This document shows, in pieces, positions 1 to 8,011 of a stretch of DNA of 64,000 bases. The DNA is taken from contig CP103804.1 of assembly GCA_024919175.1 (NCBI GenBank), forward strand, positions 496,001-560,000. Reading direction: 5' to 3'. The DNA comes from Clostridioides difficile. Lineage in GTDB: Bacteria; Bacillota; Clostridia; Peptostreptococcales; Peptostreptococcaceae. The notes under the pieces are model-generated. The model saw only the letters and a list, made by a program, of their open reading frames with translations, had not been told where the DNA came from and ran no database searches. The translations under genes and the position numbers were made by a program. Positions within the stretch are counted from its first letter, which is position 1; every line of letters begins with the position of its first letter.

Positions 1-533
1 TCATATACATCTAATAAAGCTTCATCAACATGAATGCTTTTTAGCACTCTACTTCTTTGAGAAAGTATTTTATTGTAATTAGTAAGATAATTATAATATT
101 TAGGAATAATTTGGCTAATCTCTTTATCTATGAAAGTCCTTCTCTCTTTAGGACCCTCTTTAACCAGTCTTAAATCTTCAGGTGAAAATATGACAACATT
201 TAAGTTGCCAAGTAATTCCTGCATTTTTTGCAAAGGGACTTTATTTATTCGTATCCCCTTTTTATCTTTTCCAATAATTAGCTCTATTAGACTATATTTA
301 TTATATTTTGAAAAACTTCCTCCAACATATAAATTTTCACTATTAAATCTAACCATTTCTCTATCTTTGTTGGTTCTAAATGATTTGCCAAAAGAAAGCA
401 TATAAATAGATTCTACTATATTTGTCTTTCCTTGACCATTTTTTCCAACAAGAAGATTCACTTTTCCATTAAATTCCAGATGCAACTTTTCATAATTTCT
501 AAAATTAACAAGCTGCAAACTTTTAAGTTTCAC
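1..533 (-). CDS. recF: RecF, DNA repair/replication ATPase (partial)
   Basis: N-terminal 177 residues of RecF, the SMC-like ATPase that loads RecA at single-strand gaps; the rest lies beyond the window edge. The protein opens KLKSLQLVNFRNYEKL, the usual RecF start, followed by a Walker A loop GKNGQGKTN at about residues 30-38 and the LRLVKEGPKERRTFID segment typical of the family. A GTG start at 533 is chosen because GGAG lies 9 nt upstream and the family-conserved sequence begins directly after it. It follows the S4-domain gene with a 16-nt gap, the usual dnaA-dnaN-yaaA-recF order. Confidence 0.95.
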   Translation of the reverse strand, partial: MKLKSLQLVNFRNYEKLHLEFNGKVNLLVGKNGQGKTNIVESIYMLSFGKSFRTNKDREMVRFNSENLYVGGSFSKYNKYSLIELIIGKDKKGIRINKVPLQKMQELLGNLNVVIFSPEDLRLVKEGPKERRTFIDKEISQIIPKYYNYLTNYNKILSQRSRVLKSIHVDEALLDVY

Positions 534-549
534 AAAAAGTTCTCCTTTT

Positions 550-756
550 TTACAATACTTTTATTTTAGTTCCTTCTATCTCAACTATATCTCCTGATTT
601 TATCTTTTTTCCTCTTCTTAATTCTATTTCATCATTTACTGTCACTAAACCTTCTTGAATTAAAAATTTTGCATGACCTCCAGTTGATGCAATCTCTGCT
701 AATTTTAGGAATTGATCTAACTTTATATAGTCTGATTCTATAGTTATTTCAGTCAT
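550..756 (-). CDS. yaaA: S4-domain RNA-binding protein YaaA
   Basis: A 68-residue protein that is essentially one S4 RNA-binding domain: the LDQFLKLAEIASTGGHAKFL segment is the S4 core, followed by VTVNDEIELRRGKKIKSGD. Proteins of this size between dnaN and recF are conserved across Firmicutes and are linked to ribosome or RNA binding, but their precise role is poorly known. An AGGAG-type Shine-Dalgarno precedes the ATG. It is probably cotranscribed with recF. Confidence 0.92.
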   Translation of the reverse strand: MTEITIESDYIKLDQFLKLAEIASTGGHAKFLIQEGLVTVNDEIELRRGKKIKSGDIVEIEGTKIKVL

Positions 757-836
757 AAGAGTTCCTCCTTGCCATTATTTTAGGTAAATAGGTATTTATA
801 CACTAAAAGTATATTATACCATAAAAATACTTGCAA

Positions 837-885
837 AAGGAGTTGCCTAAGATTAGAAAAATTTTTCTACAAAAGACAACTCCTT
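837..885 (-). terminator. Probable dnaN terminator
   Basis: Inverted repeat AAGGAGTTG (837-845) / CAACTCCTT (877-885) just after the dnaN stop, with a second palindrome in its loop (854-869). On the minus strand the outer stem is followed by a short T run. The long loop makes the strength uncertain. Confidence 0.55.
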
Positions 886-893
886 AATGTCTG

Positions 894-2000
894 CTATATA
901 TTGGATGATATTCTTACTGGAAGCAATAAGTAAATATAATTAATATCATCTGTTGGTTTAATTATACAAGGATTTACATTTGTAGTAAATTCTATAAATA
1001 TTTCCTCATTATCTATGTTTTTCAATCCTTCAATAAAATATCTAGAGTTAAAGGCTATATCTAAATAATCTCCATCTAAATCTATTTCAACTTCTTCATA
1101 TACATTTCCTTTTTCTGTATTGGAAGTAATTGCCATTACTTTATCCCTTATAGATAATTTTATAAGATTATTTTTTTCTGATTGAGACAATAAAGATGCT
1201 CTCTCTATACTGTTTAAAAGTTCTTTAGTATTTAACTTCACTCTGCTGTTGTGCTCTCTTGGCAATAATTTTTTATAATCAATAAAATCTCCTTCAAGTA
1301 ATCTTGTAATAATTTTTGTATCATTAATTATAAAAATAGCATTTTTTTCGTTAAATCCAACTTTAACATTATCTTCTCCAGAAAGCAAGCTATTTACATC
1401 TATAAGTGTCTTTCCTGGAATTATTACCTTTATATTTTCAGTTAAACTATCAACTGAGCAGCTTTTTACAGCCAATCTATAGCCATCAATTGCTACTAAA
1501 TTTAAATTTTTATCTACAATTTCTAGAAGTTCTCCCATTAAAACAGGTTTTGTTTGGTCTTGTGAAATAGCAAATACAGTTTGTTTAATCATATTTTTTA
1601 GGAGTTCTTGAGGTATGCTATATAAATCTTCTTCATTTAATTCTGGAAGCTTAGGAAATTCTTTAGCTGCATATCCTTTAATTTTAAATCTTGAATTTAC
1701 ACAATTTATGTAAATATTATTCTCTGAATCTGTTTCTATCTCAACAAAAGAATCTGGTAATTTTCTAATTATATCTCCAAACAATCTTGCATCTACAACA
1801 ACATCACCTTTTTCTATAATCTCCGCTTGTACATAAGTTTCTATTCCTATCTCTGCATCATATCCAGTAAGTTTTAATTGACCTTCTTCTGTAGATATAA
1901 GTATACCCTTTAATAGTTCTATAGTTGTTTTTCCATTAATAGCTTTTTGAGCAATCCCGATTCTATTTGCTAGGATTTTTTGATTACAAATTATTTTCAA
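894..2000 (-). CDS. dnaN: DNA polymerase III sliding clamp (beta)
   Basis: A 368-residue beta clamp that encircles DNA and tethers the polymerase. It begins LKIICNQKILANRIGIAQKA and has the three-fold repeated clamp architecture; it ends LLLPVRISSNI, a normal clamp C terminus. The open frame extends upstream to 2102, but the extra residues include a run of tyrosines produced by the DnaA-trio DNA, so that extension is rejected. TTG at 1998-2000 is preceded by AGGAGG with a 9-nt spacer and gives the standard clamp length. That spacer is itself a perfect DnaA box. Confidence 0.97.
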   Translation of the reverse strand: MKIICNQKILANRIGIAQKAINGKTTIELLKGILISTEEGQLKLTGYDAEIGIETYVQAEIIEKGDVVVDARLFGDIIRKLPDSFVEIETDSENNIYINCVNSRFKIKGYAAKEFPKLPELNEEDLYSIPQELLKNMIKQTVFAISQDQTKPVLMGELLEIVDKNLNLVAIDGYRLAVKSCSVDSLTENIKVIIPGKTLIDVNSLLSGEDNVKVGFNEKNAIFIINDTKIITRLLEGDFIDYKKLLPREHNSRVKLNTKELLNSIERASLLSQSEKNNLIKLSIRDKVMAITSNTEKGNVYEEVEIDLDGDYLDIAFNSRYFIEGLKNIDNEEIFIEFTTNVNPCIIKPTDDINYIYLLLPVRISSNI

Positions 2001-2241
2001 TGTGGATAACCTCCTCTGGCTTTTTATATAAAAAAATAAGTTAAAATCATAGTAGTAATAGTAGTAGGTGTTGTTGATAATGTTAATAAGTATATGTAAC
2101 ATTATAAATACAAAGATATCAACATGTGTATAAGATGTTGATATCTTTGTTATTTTAGACTTAATTATTTGTTAATAAATTTTAAGATAAAAAAATATAA
2201 ACAAGTTATCCAGTAGATATAAACAGACAATTGTGTATAAA
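2001..2241. other. Origin part between dnaA and dnaN (unwinding region, DnaA-trio)
   Basis: This 240-bp spacer holds several DnaA boxes: TTATCCACA (minus, 2001-2009), TTATCAACA (minus, 2072-2080), TTATACACA (minus, 2125-2133 and 2232-2240). Next to the 2072-2080 box lies TAGTAGTAATAGTAGTAG (2050-2067), reading on the minus strand as box, short C-containing spacer, then CTA/TTA triplets. This is the layout of the Firmicutes basal unwinding system, where DnaA loads onto single-stranded DnaA-trios. The region is AT-rich. Bipartite origins flanking dnaA are known in the Firmicutes; assigning unwinding to this half is inference from the trio. Confidence 0.8.
2112..2148 (-). terminator. dnaA terminator-like hairpin containing a DnaA box
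   Basis: Perfect 14-bp inverted repeat, AAAGATATCAACAT (2112-2125) and ATGTTGATATCTTT (2135-2148), with a 9-nt loop, downstream of dnaA. The loop coincides with a TTATACACA DnaA box on the minus strand. There is only a short T run, so termination could be partial. Confidence 0.55.
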
Positions 2242-3561
2242 TTATCCCTTTAAATCTGATATAATTTTGTCTATTTTAGTCTTAATTTCTTCACTTTCTT
2301 CTATGTCTTTAGATACTTTGTCATGAGCATGAATTACTGTTGTATGATCTCTTCCTCCAAATTCTTCGCCTATTTTAGGAAGAGATAAATCAGTAAGTTC
2401 GCGCGTTAAATACATAGCTATTTGTCTTGGATAAGCTATGGAACGAGTTCTTTTTTTAGAATTAAAATCTTCCATTTTTAAATTAAATACAGAAGAAACT
2501 TTTTCTTTTATTCTAAGCACATTGATTTCTTCACTTTTAGAAGTGGTTATAATATCTTTTAAAGCTTCTGTAGCAAGGTCAAAAGATATCACTCTATTAC
2601 TAAGAGAAGAGTAAGCAACTACTCTAGTTAGGGCACCTTCTAGTTCCCTTATATTTGACTTAATATTTTTTGCTATATATGACATAACTTCATTTGGCAC
2701 TTCTATACGCTCTAGTTGAGCCTTTTTTCTAAGTATAGCAATTCTTGTTTCAAAGTCTGGTGCTTGAATATCAGTTATAAGCCCCATTTCAAATCTCGAT
2801 CTTAATCTATCTTCTAGTGTAGGTATATCTTTTGGTGGTCTATCACTAGAGATAATTATCTGCTTATTTGCCTCATGAAGAGTATTAAATGTATGGAAAA
2901 ACTCTTCTTGAGTTCTTTCTTTTCCAGCTATAAATTGAATATCATCAATTAATAAGACATCTACGTTTCTATATTTATTTCTAAATTCTTCATTTTTATC
3001 ATCTTTTATAGAGTTTATAAGTTCATTAGTAAATTTTTCTGAAGAAACATAAACAACTTTTGAATCCTTTTTTTGGCTGACTATGTGATGTCCAATAGCG
3101 TGCATTAAATGAGTTTTACCTAAGCCAACCCCTCCATACAAAAAAAGTGGATTGTAAGCTTTAGCAGGAGATTCAGCAACTGCAACACATGCAGCATGAG
3201 CGAATCTATTGCTATTACCAATAACGAACGTATCAAATGTGTATTTTGGATTCAGGTTAGGGTAAAGTACTCTATAATTTAAGTCTGTACTATCAGAATT
3301 TAGGTCAGCAACTTCTTTTTCGCTCAATACAAATTTAATATTATACTTTTTTAATGACAGTTGATTTATAGCATCTTCAATCAAATGCAAATATCTATTT
3401 TCTAGAATATCTTTATTGAAATCACTAGGAGCTAGCAGTATCAAGTCATTAAGATGTATTTTTAATGGTACGATGTTTTTAAAAAAGGTATTAAAACTTA
3501 CTGAAGTTAAGTCACCTTTTATTAATTGTAGGGTTTTGTCCCATAAAGAAACTATATCCAT
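2242..3561 (-). CDS. dnaA: Chromosomal replication initiator DnaA
   Basis: A 439-residue initiator ATPase that binds DnaA boxes and melts the origin. Domain I covers about residues 1-80, a short linker follows, and the AAA+ domain has Walker A GGVGLGKTH near 143-151 and Walker B VLLIDDIQF near 202-210. The C-terminal DNA-binding domain carries the family signature GGRDHTTVIHAHDKV near residue 400. The ATG is preceded by GGAGG. DnaA boxes both upstream (toward rpmH) and downstream (toward dnaN) suggest origin function and autoregulation. Confidence 0.98.
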   Translation of the reverse strand: MDIVSLWDKTLQLIKGDLTSVSFNTFFKNIVPLKIHLNDLILLAPSDFNKDILENRYLHLIEDAINQLSLKKYNIKFVLSEKEVADLNSDSTDLNYRVLYPNLNPKYTFDTFVIGNSNRFAHAACVAVAESPAKAYNPLFLYGGVGLGKTHLMHAIGHHIVSQKKDSKVVYVSSEKFTNELINSIKDDKNEEFRNKYRNVDVLLIDDIQFIAGKERTQEEFFHTFNTLHEANKQIIISSDRPPKDIPTLEDRLRSRFEMGLITDIQAPDFETRIAILRKKAQLERIEVPNEVMSYIAKNIKSNIRELEGALTRVVAYSSLSNRVISFDLATEALKDIITTSKSEEINVLRIKEKVSSVFNLKMEDFNSKKRTRSIAYPRQIAMYLTRELTDLSLPKIGEEFGGRDHTTVIHAHDKVSKDIEESEEIKTKIDKIISDLKG

Positions 3562-4219
3562 AATATAAACCTCCGAACAGAATAATTAATATTTTCCACA
3601 AAGTTATTAACAGAAAAGCAAAAATATATATAAATTTTACAGAATAACTAAATTTATGGATAATGGTGTTGATAAATTAATAATAGTATAAATTATTAAA
3701 AAAATATGAAAAGATATAAACAATATGTAGATAAAGTTATAAATAACATAAACATACAATAAATGGTGATTATAACTAGAGTATTGTCAGTAATCTTAAA
3801 AGTTATACACAAAAGTATCCACAAGCTGTGAATAATTTTTAATAAGTTGATAACATTTATGCACATTATCAACAAGTATATTTATAATATCAAAATATAT
3901 GTCAAACTTCAATGATTTGTAACTAATTTATCCACAATATTAACTAATTGTTGATAAAAATATAAACATGTTAAATTTGCTTTATTTGTGTATATAATTG
4001 AAAAAAATAATTTAGAATAAAATTAAATACATTTTTACTAGTATTTTCAGTAAAAAAAATACATAATATATATATGGTAGATTTTGTGATGCAAGCATAC
4101 CAAAAACTCGTTGACAACAATAGTAAAAGTATTTATAATTATATGTGTTATGTTTACTTTGAGGGTAAAGTTATTATTTTTATAAACGGAAAATGAAATC
4201 TGAAAGGCGGTGCAAAATA
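3562..4219. other. Origin part between dnaA and rpmH (DnaA box cluster)
   Basis: A 658-bp gene-free, AT-rich spacer between divergently transcribed dnaA and rpmH. It contains a perfect DnaA box TTATCCACA at 3928-3936 and close variants at 3803-3811 (TTATACACA), 3815-3823 (GTATCCACA), 3827-3835 (TTATTCACA, minus), 3857-3865 (TTATGCACA) and 3866-3874 (TTATCAACA), plus weaker ones nearer dnaA. Divergent transcription and leading-strand orientation change here, so this is the chromosome origin. The short open frames inside it look non-coding. Confidence 0.88.
4111..4139 (+). promoter_or_regulatory. Vegetative promoter of rpmH
   Basis: TTGACA (4111-4116), 17-nt spacer, TATAAT (4134-4139): a consensus sigma-A promoter 80 nt upstream of rpmH, reading away from the origin. 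Confidence 0.85.
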
Positions 4220-4357
4220 ATGAGTAAAAGAACTTATCAACCAAAAAAGAGACAAAGAAGTAAAGAACATGGTTTCAGAAAAAGAATGAAGACGTCTAAC
4301 GGAAGAAACGTGTTAAAAAGAAGAAGAGCTAAAGGAAGAAATAGATTAACTCATTAA
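4220..4357 (+). CDS. rpmH: Ribosomal protein L34
   Basis: A 45-residue, strongly basic protein starting MSKRTYQPKKRQRSKEHGF and ending RRRAKGRNRLTH, the textbook bacterial L34 sequence; it is a component of the 50S subunit. It is missed by length-filtered gene calling. Its position next to oriC, upstream of rnpA, is conserved in nearly all bacteria. The AAAGGCGG-type Shine-Dalgarno and consensus promoter fit a highly expressed gene. Confidence 0.98.
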   Translation: MSKRTYQPKKRQRSKEHGFRKRMKTSNGRNVLKRRRAKGRNRLTH

Positions 4358-4361
4358 TTAC

Positions 4362-4390
4362 AAAAGGGCCGCTGCAAAGGTGGCCTTTTT
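4362..4390 (+). terminator. Hairpin between rpmH and rnpA
   Basis: AAAAGGGCC (4362-4370) pairs with GGCCTTTTT (4382-4390) across a short loop, ending in a T run. It probably attenuates transcription into rnpA, so L34 is made in excess over RNase P protein. Confidence 0.7.
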
Positions 4391-4434
4391 GTGTAAATAA
4401 TTACAATGCATAGCTGTGTTTATGGAGGTTAACT

Positions 4435-4779
4435 ATGGACTTTAATAGGACAAAAGGGTTAAAAAAGGACTCTGATTTTAGAAAAGTATATAAACACGGC
4501 AAATCTTTTGCAAACAGATATTTAGTAATATATATACTTAAAAATAAATCAGATTATAGTAGAATAGGTATTTCTGTTTCAAAGAAAGTAGGAAAAGCTA
4601 TCACTAGAAATAGAGTAAGAAGATTAATAAAAGAAGCCTACAGATTAAATATTGATGAAAAAATTAAGCCTGGATATGATATAGTATTTATAGCAAGAGT
4701 ATCTAGTAAAGATGCTAGTTTTAAAGATATAGACAAGTCTATAAAAAATTTAGTAAAAAGAACGGATATTTCTCTTTAA
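4435..4779 (+). CDS. rnpA: Ribonuclease P protein component
   Basis: A 114-residue basic protein that assists the RNase P ribozyme in cleaving tRNA 5' leaders. It shows the family core RIGISVSKKVGKAITRNR, with the RNR motif (NRVRRLIKEAYR, about 59-70) that contacts the RNA. The length is normal for the family. A GGAGGT ribosome site lies 7 nt before the ATG. It sits between rpmH and yidD, as in other Firmicutes. Confidence 0.97.
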   Translation: MDFNRTKGLKKDSDFRKVYKHGKSFANRYLVIYILKNKSDYSRIGISVSKKVGKAITRNRVRRLIKEAYRLNIDEKIKPGYDIVFIARVSSKDASFKDIDKSIKNLVKRTDISL

Positions 4780-4811
4780 ATTGTATGCTATAAATATGGA
4801 GGTTAATAACT

Positions 4812-5063
4812 TTGAATAAAATAATTTATATATTAAAGGAAATAAGTAGGTATTTATCGAATTTATGTATTTATTTAGTAAAATTTTATCAAAAGTATAT
4901 ATCTCCCTTAAAGGGACCTACTTGTAGATTCTATCCAACTTGCTCACAATATTCAATAGAGGCGTTTAAAAAATATGGATTTGTAAAAGGTATGTACTTA
5001 ACGATAAGAAGACTTCTAAAATGTCATCCTTTTCATCCAGGAGGTTACGACCCTCTAAAATAA
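4812..5063 (+). CDS. yidD: Membrane protein insertion efficiency factor YidD
   Basis: An 83-residue protein with the family signature CRFYPTCSQYS (about 38-48) and the closing motif CHPFHPGGYDPL. YidD is a small membrane-associated protein that helps YidC/Sec insert proteins. The start is TTG at 4812, with GGAGG 10 nt upstream. It lies between rnpA and yidC, the standard order. Confidence 0.95.
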   Translation: MNKIIYILKEISRYLSNLCIYLVKFYQKYISPLKGPTCRFYPTCSQYSIEAFKKYGFVKGMYLTIRRLLKCHPFHPGGYDPLK

Positions 5064-5094
5064 AAGAGAGTAGCTATTAGGAGGTATAAAAAAA

Positions 5095-5802
5095 TTGAAT
5101 ATAATAGGAAATTTCTTAGGATTAATTCTTAAGGTAATATTTGAATTTGTTAATCATTATGGTATTTCTATAATAATTTTTACTATACTTGTAAAGATTA
5201 TTTTACTACCATTAACAGTTAAACAGACTAAGTCAACAAAGGCAATGCAAGATATACAACCTCGTATAAAAGAGATACAAGAAAAATATAAAAATAAGCC
5301 AGAAAAACAAAATGAAGAAATTGTTAAGTTATATGGAGAAGCTAAAATTAATCCACTATCTGGTTGTTTACCTTTATTAATACAGTTTCCTATATTAATA
5401 GGATTATTTAGCGTTTTAAGAGAGCCAGTTGCTCATGGCGTTTTTGCAAATCAAGCTGCATTTATGGCGGCGGACAATGGGTTTTTATGGATAAAAAGTT
5501 TAACAGCACCAGATTATGTATTAGCAGTATTTTCAGGAGCAAGTGCATATGTAATGCAAAAAGTAATGACTCCAAAGGACCAACTACAAGGTTCTATGAA
5601 AGTAATGACATATGTAATGGCAGGGATGTCTTTCTATTGGGGATTTATATTCCCAGCAGGACTTACATTGTACTGGACAGTAAGTAACTTATTCTCAATA
5701 GCTCAGTATTACTTAATAATGAATCCTTTAAAAGCTAAACTGGCTGCTAACTCTAAGGAGGAAAAAGTTAATGAGAAAAAGCCTAAAATTAATAAAAAGT
5801 AA
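5095..5802 (+). CDS. yidC: Membrane protein insertase YidC/SpoIIIJ
   Basis: A 235-residue insertase of the short Gram-positive type. It has a first hydrophobic segment about 20-45 (ISIIIFTILVKIILLPLT), a cytoplasmic hairpin with QPRIKEIQEKYKNKPEKQNEE (about 61-80), the motif NPLSGCLPLLIQFPILIGLF (about 92-111), and later membrane segments ending in a lysine-rich tail. It lacks a clear lipoprotein signal, unlike Bacillus SpoIIIJ. The start is TTG with an AGGAGG site upstream. Its 3' end overlaps jag by 32 nt, indicating coupled translation. Confidence 0.96.
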   Translation: MNIIGNFLGLILKVIFEFVNHYGISIIIFTILVKIILLPLTVKQTKSTKAMQDIQPRIKEIQEKYKNKPEKQNEEIVKLYGEAKINPLSGCLPLLIQFPILIGLFSVLREPVAHGVFANQAAFMAADNGFLWIKSLTAPDYVLAVFSGASAYVMQKVMTPKDQLQGSMKVMTYVMAGMSFYWGFIFPAGLTLYWTVSNLFSIAQYYLIMNPLKAKLAANSKEEKVNEKKPKINKK

Positions 5803-6400
5803 AAGTAAAGAAGAAGCTATAAATAAGGCGATAGCAGAGTTAAATTTAAAAGTAGAGGATGTAGAGGTAGAAATACTAGAAAATCCAAGTAAGGGGTTTT
5901 TAGGTTTTATAGGTGCTAAAGATGGTACCTATGAAATTTTTGTTATTGAAAGGGAACTAGATGTAGCTAAAAATTTTATAGAGGTAATGTTGAAAAATGC
6001 AAATGTTGATGCCAAAGTCAATGTATCTCAAAAAGATAATTTAATCATGGTTGATATTGAAGGCAAAGAAGCTGCAAGTTTAATTGGTAGAAGAGGGGAA
6101 ACTTTAGATTCTATTCAATTTTTAACTGGATTAGCTCTTAATAAAATAAATAAAGATTCTCATACAAGAGTACTTGTAGATATAGAAAACTATAGATCAA
6201 AAAGAGAAGAGTCTTTAATAAGATATGCTAATAAAGTTGCTAGAGAAGTAGCGAAAACAAGAAAAACTAAAAAATTAGATTATATGAATCCATATGAGAG
6301 AAGAATAATACATTCAGCTCTTCAAAATGACAAATATGTAATTACATATAGTGAAGGAACCGATCCATATAGAAGATTAGTAATTGAGTGTAAAAGATAA
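5771..6400 (+). CDS. jag: RNA-binding protein Jag/KhpB
   Basis: A 209-residue protein with three parts: an N-terminal Jag domain (about 1-50, containing NPSKGFLGFIGAKDG), a KH domain (about 70-135, with the GRRGETLDSIQFL loop in place of GxxG) and a C-terminal R3H domain (about 145-209, NPYERRIIHSAL and DPYRRLVIE). Jag/KhpB binds RNA, partners with KhpA and influences cell envelope growth in other Firmicutes. The gene starts inside yidC behind GGAGG, so both are cotranslated. Confidence 0.94.
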   Translation: MRKSLKLIKSKSKEEAINKAIAELNLKVEDVEVEILENPSKGFLGFIGAKDGTYEIFVIERELDVAKNFIEVMLKNANVDAKVNVSQKDNLIMVDIEGKEAASLIGRRGETLDSIQFLTGLALNKINKDSHTRVLVDIENYRSKREESLIRYANKVAREVAKTRKTKKLDYMNPYERRIIHSALQNDKYVITYSEGTDPYRRLVIECKR

Positions 6401-6404
6401 AATC

Positions 6405-6436
6405 AACCTCCTAAACATTAGGGGGTTTTATTTTTT
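6405..6436 (+). terminator. Terminator after jag
   Basis: AACCTCCT (6405-6412) pairs with AGGGGGTT (6420-6427) through a 7-nt loop and is followed by a T-rich run. Confidence 0.8.
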
Positions 6437-6509
6437 AATCTTATTGAATCATTGCGATTGGTTAAAAATAAATCTATATGTAAAAATTATAAATTAAGAG
6501 GTGATAAAT

Positions 6510-7889
6510 TTGTTTATAGATGATACAATAGCTGCTATAGCTACAGCACCTGGAGAAGGTGGTATAGGTATACTTAGAATAAGTGGAGAAAAAGCTTTAA
6601 AAATTGCAGAAGAAATCTTTAAGTCCATGTCAGGAAAGAGTATAAGAGATTATAATAAAAGAACATTAATATATGGAAATATTGTAGATAATGAAAATGT
6701 AATAGATGAAGTATTATTGGCATATATGAAAGGTCCAAATTCATATACAGGAGAAGATGTTATAGAAATAAATTGCCATGGTGGATTTATTTCAGTAAAG
6801 AAAATTTTAGAACTAATATTATCTAAAGATGTTAGGTTGGCAGAAGCTGGAGAGTTTACGAAAAGAGCATTTTTAAATGGTAGAATAGACTTATCTCAAG
6901 CAGAAGCAGTAATAGATGTTATAAAAGCAAAGACTGATATAGCTCATGAAGTTGCACAAAACCAACTAGAGGGTTCTCTATCAAAGAAGATAAGAGACTT
7001 AAGAGATAAAGTTACTGAGATACTGGCACATGTAGAAGTTGCTATAGATTATCCGGAAGAAGATATTGAACATATAACATATCAAACGCTTAAGGATAAA
7101 ACTGGTGAGCTTAAAAAAGAAGTTAAAAAATTATATGATACAGCTGAAAGTGGAAAAATACTTAGAGAAGGCTTGAAAACAGTAATTGTTGGTAAACCAA
7201 ATGTAGGAAAATCTTCACTGCTTAACTCTATTTTGGGAGAAAACAGAGCTATAGTTACAGATATACCAGGAACTACTAGAGATGTCATAGAGGAATTTGT
7301 GAATATAAAAGGTATACCTCTTAAGATAGTTGATACAGCAGGTATAAGAGACACTGATGATATAGTTGAAAAAATAGGAGTTGAGAAATCTAAAGAGTCA
7401 TTTATAAGTGCTGATTTAATTATAATGGTTTTAGATGCATCAAGAAAGTTGTCAGAAGAAGATATAGAAATATTAAAAAAGCTTAAAGATAAACAAACAA
7501 TAGTACTATTAAATAAAAATGACTTAAAACAAGAGATTGAAGAAGAAAAAATACTTAAATATGTAGAAAATAATAGTATAATAAGAATATCAGCTTTACA
7601 ACAAGAAGGAATAGAAGTGTTGCAAGACAAGATAGAGTCCATGGTATATAAAGGAAGTATCAAAAACAATTCTAGTTTAATAGTAACTAACTCTAGACAT
7701 AAAGATGCGCTTGGCAAAGCATATAAGTCTGCAACAGATGCTTTAATTGCTCTAGAACAAAGTATGCCATTTGATTTTGTAGAGGTCGATTTAAAAAATA
7801 TATGGGACTACCTTGGATATATTAATGGTGATACAGTAACAGAGGATTTACTAGATAATATATTCCATAACTTCTGTATAGGAAAATAG
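6510..7889 (+). CDS. mnmE: tRNA modification GTPase MnmE
   Basis: A 459-residue GTPase that, with MnmG, installs the carboxymethylaminomethyl group on wobble uridine-34 of tRNAs. The tetrahydrofolate-binding N domain opens IAAIATAPGEGGIGILRISG. The G domain has GKPNVGKSSLLNS, TDIPGTTRD, DTAG and NKND. The C terminus is CIGK, the family-invariant end with the catalytic cysteine. A GTG at 6501 is possible, but GAGGTG is best placed for TTG at 6510. Confidence 0.95.
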   Translation: MFIDDTIAAIATAPGEGGIGILRISGEKALKIAEEIFKSMSGKSIRDYNKRTLIYGNIVDNENVIDEVLLAYMKGPNSYTGEDVIEINCHGGFISVKKILELILSKDVRLAEAGEFTKRAFLNGRIDLSQAEAVIDVIKAKTDIAHEVAQNQLEGSLSKKIRDLRDKVTEILAHVEVAIDYPEEDIEHITYQTLKDKTGELKKEVKKLYDTAESGKILREGLKTVIVGKPNVGKSSLLNSILGENRAIVTDIPGTTRDVIEEFVNIKGIPLKIVDTAGIRDTDDIVEKIGVEKSKESFISADLIIMVLDASRKLSEEDIEILKKLKDKQTIVLLNKNDLKQEIEEEKILKYVENNSIIRISALQQEGIEVLQDKIESMVYKGSIKNNSSLIVTNSRHKDALGKAYKSATDALIALEQSMPFDFVEVDLKNIWDYLGYINGDTVTEDLLDNIFHNFCIGK

Positions 7890-7968
7890 GATGTAAAATG
7901 CAAAAGGAAAGATGATATAAAAGTAATAAATTTCATTTTTTATTATAGAAATTATAGATATTTTATAG

Positions 7969-7984
7969 TGTTTCTCATGAAACA
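7969..7984. promoter_or_regulatory. Candidate parS partition site
   Basis: TGTTTCTCATGAAACA has perfect 6-bp inverted arms (TGTTTC/GAAACA) and matches the Firmicutes parS consensus TGTTTCACGTGAAACA at 14 of 16 positions. It lies in the mnmE-mnmG spacer, 4.5 kb before spo0J, within the origin-proximal zone where ParB loads. Binding by this Spo0J is inferred, not shown. Confidence 0.6.
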
Positions 7985-8011
7985 TTAATATTAAAAAGAA
8001 AGGAATTATAA

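Noticed and set aside
2001..2102. N-terminal extension of dnaN with a run of tyrosines
   Set aside because: The codons come from the DnaA-trio repeat; a well-placed AGGAGG and TTG at 1998-2000 give the standard clamp start.
4047..4244. Minus-strand 65-codon frame over the rpmH promoter
   Set aside because: Overlaps rpmH and its promoter, no ribosome site, hydrophobic low-complexity translation.
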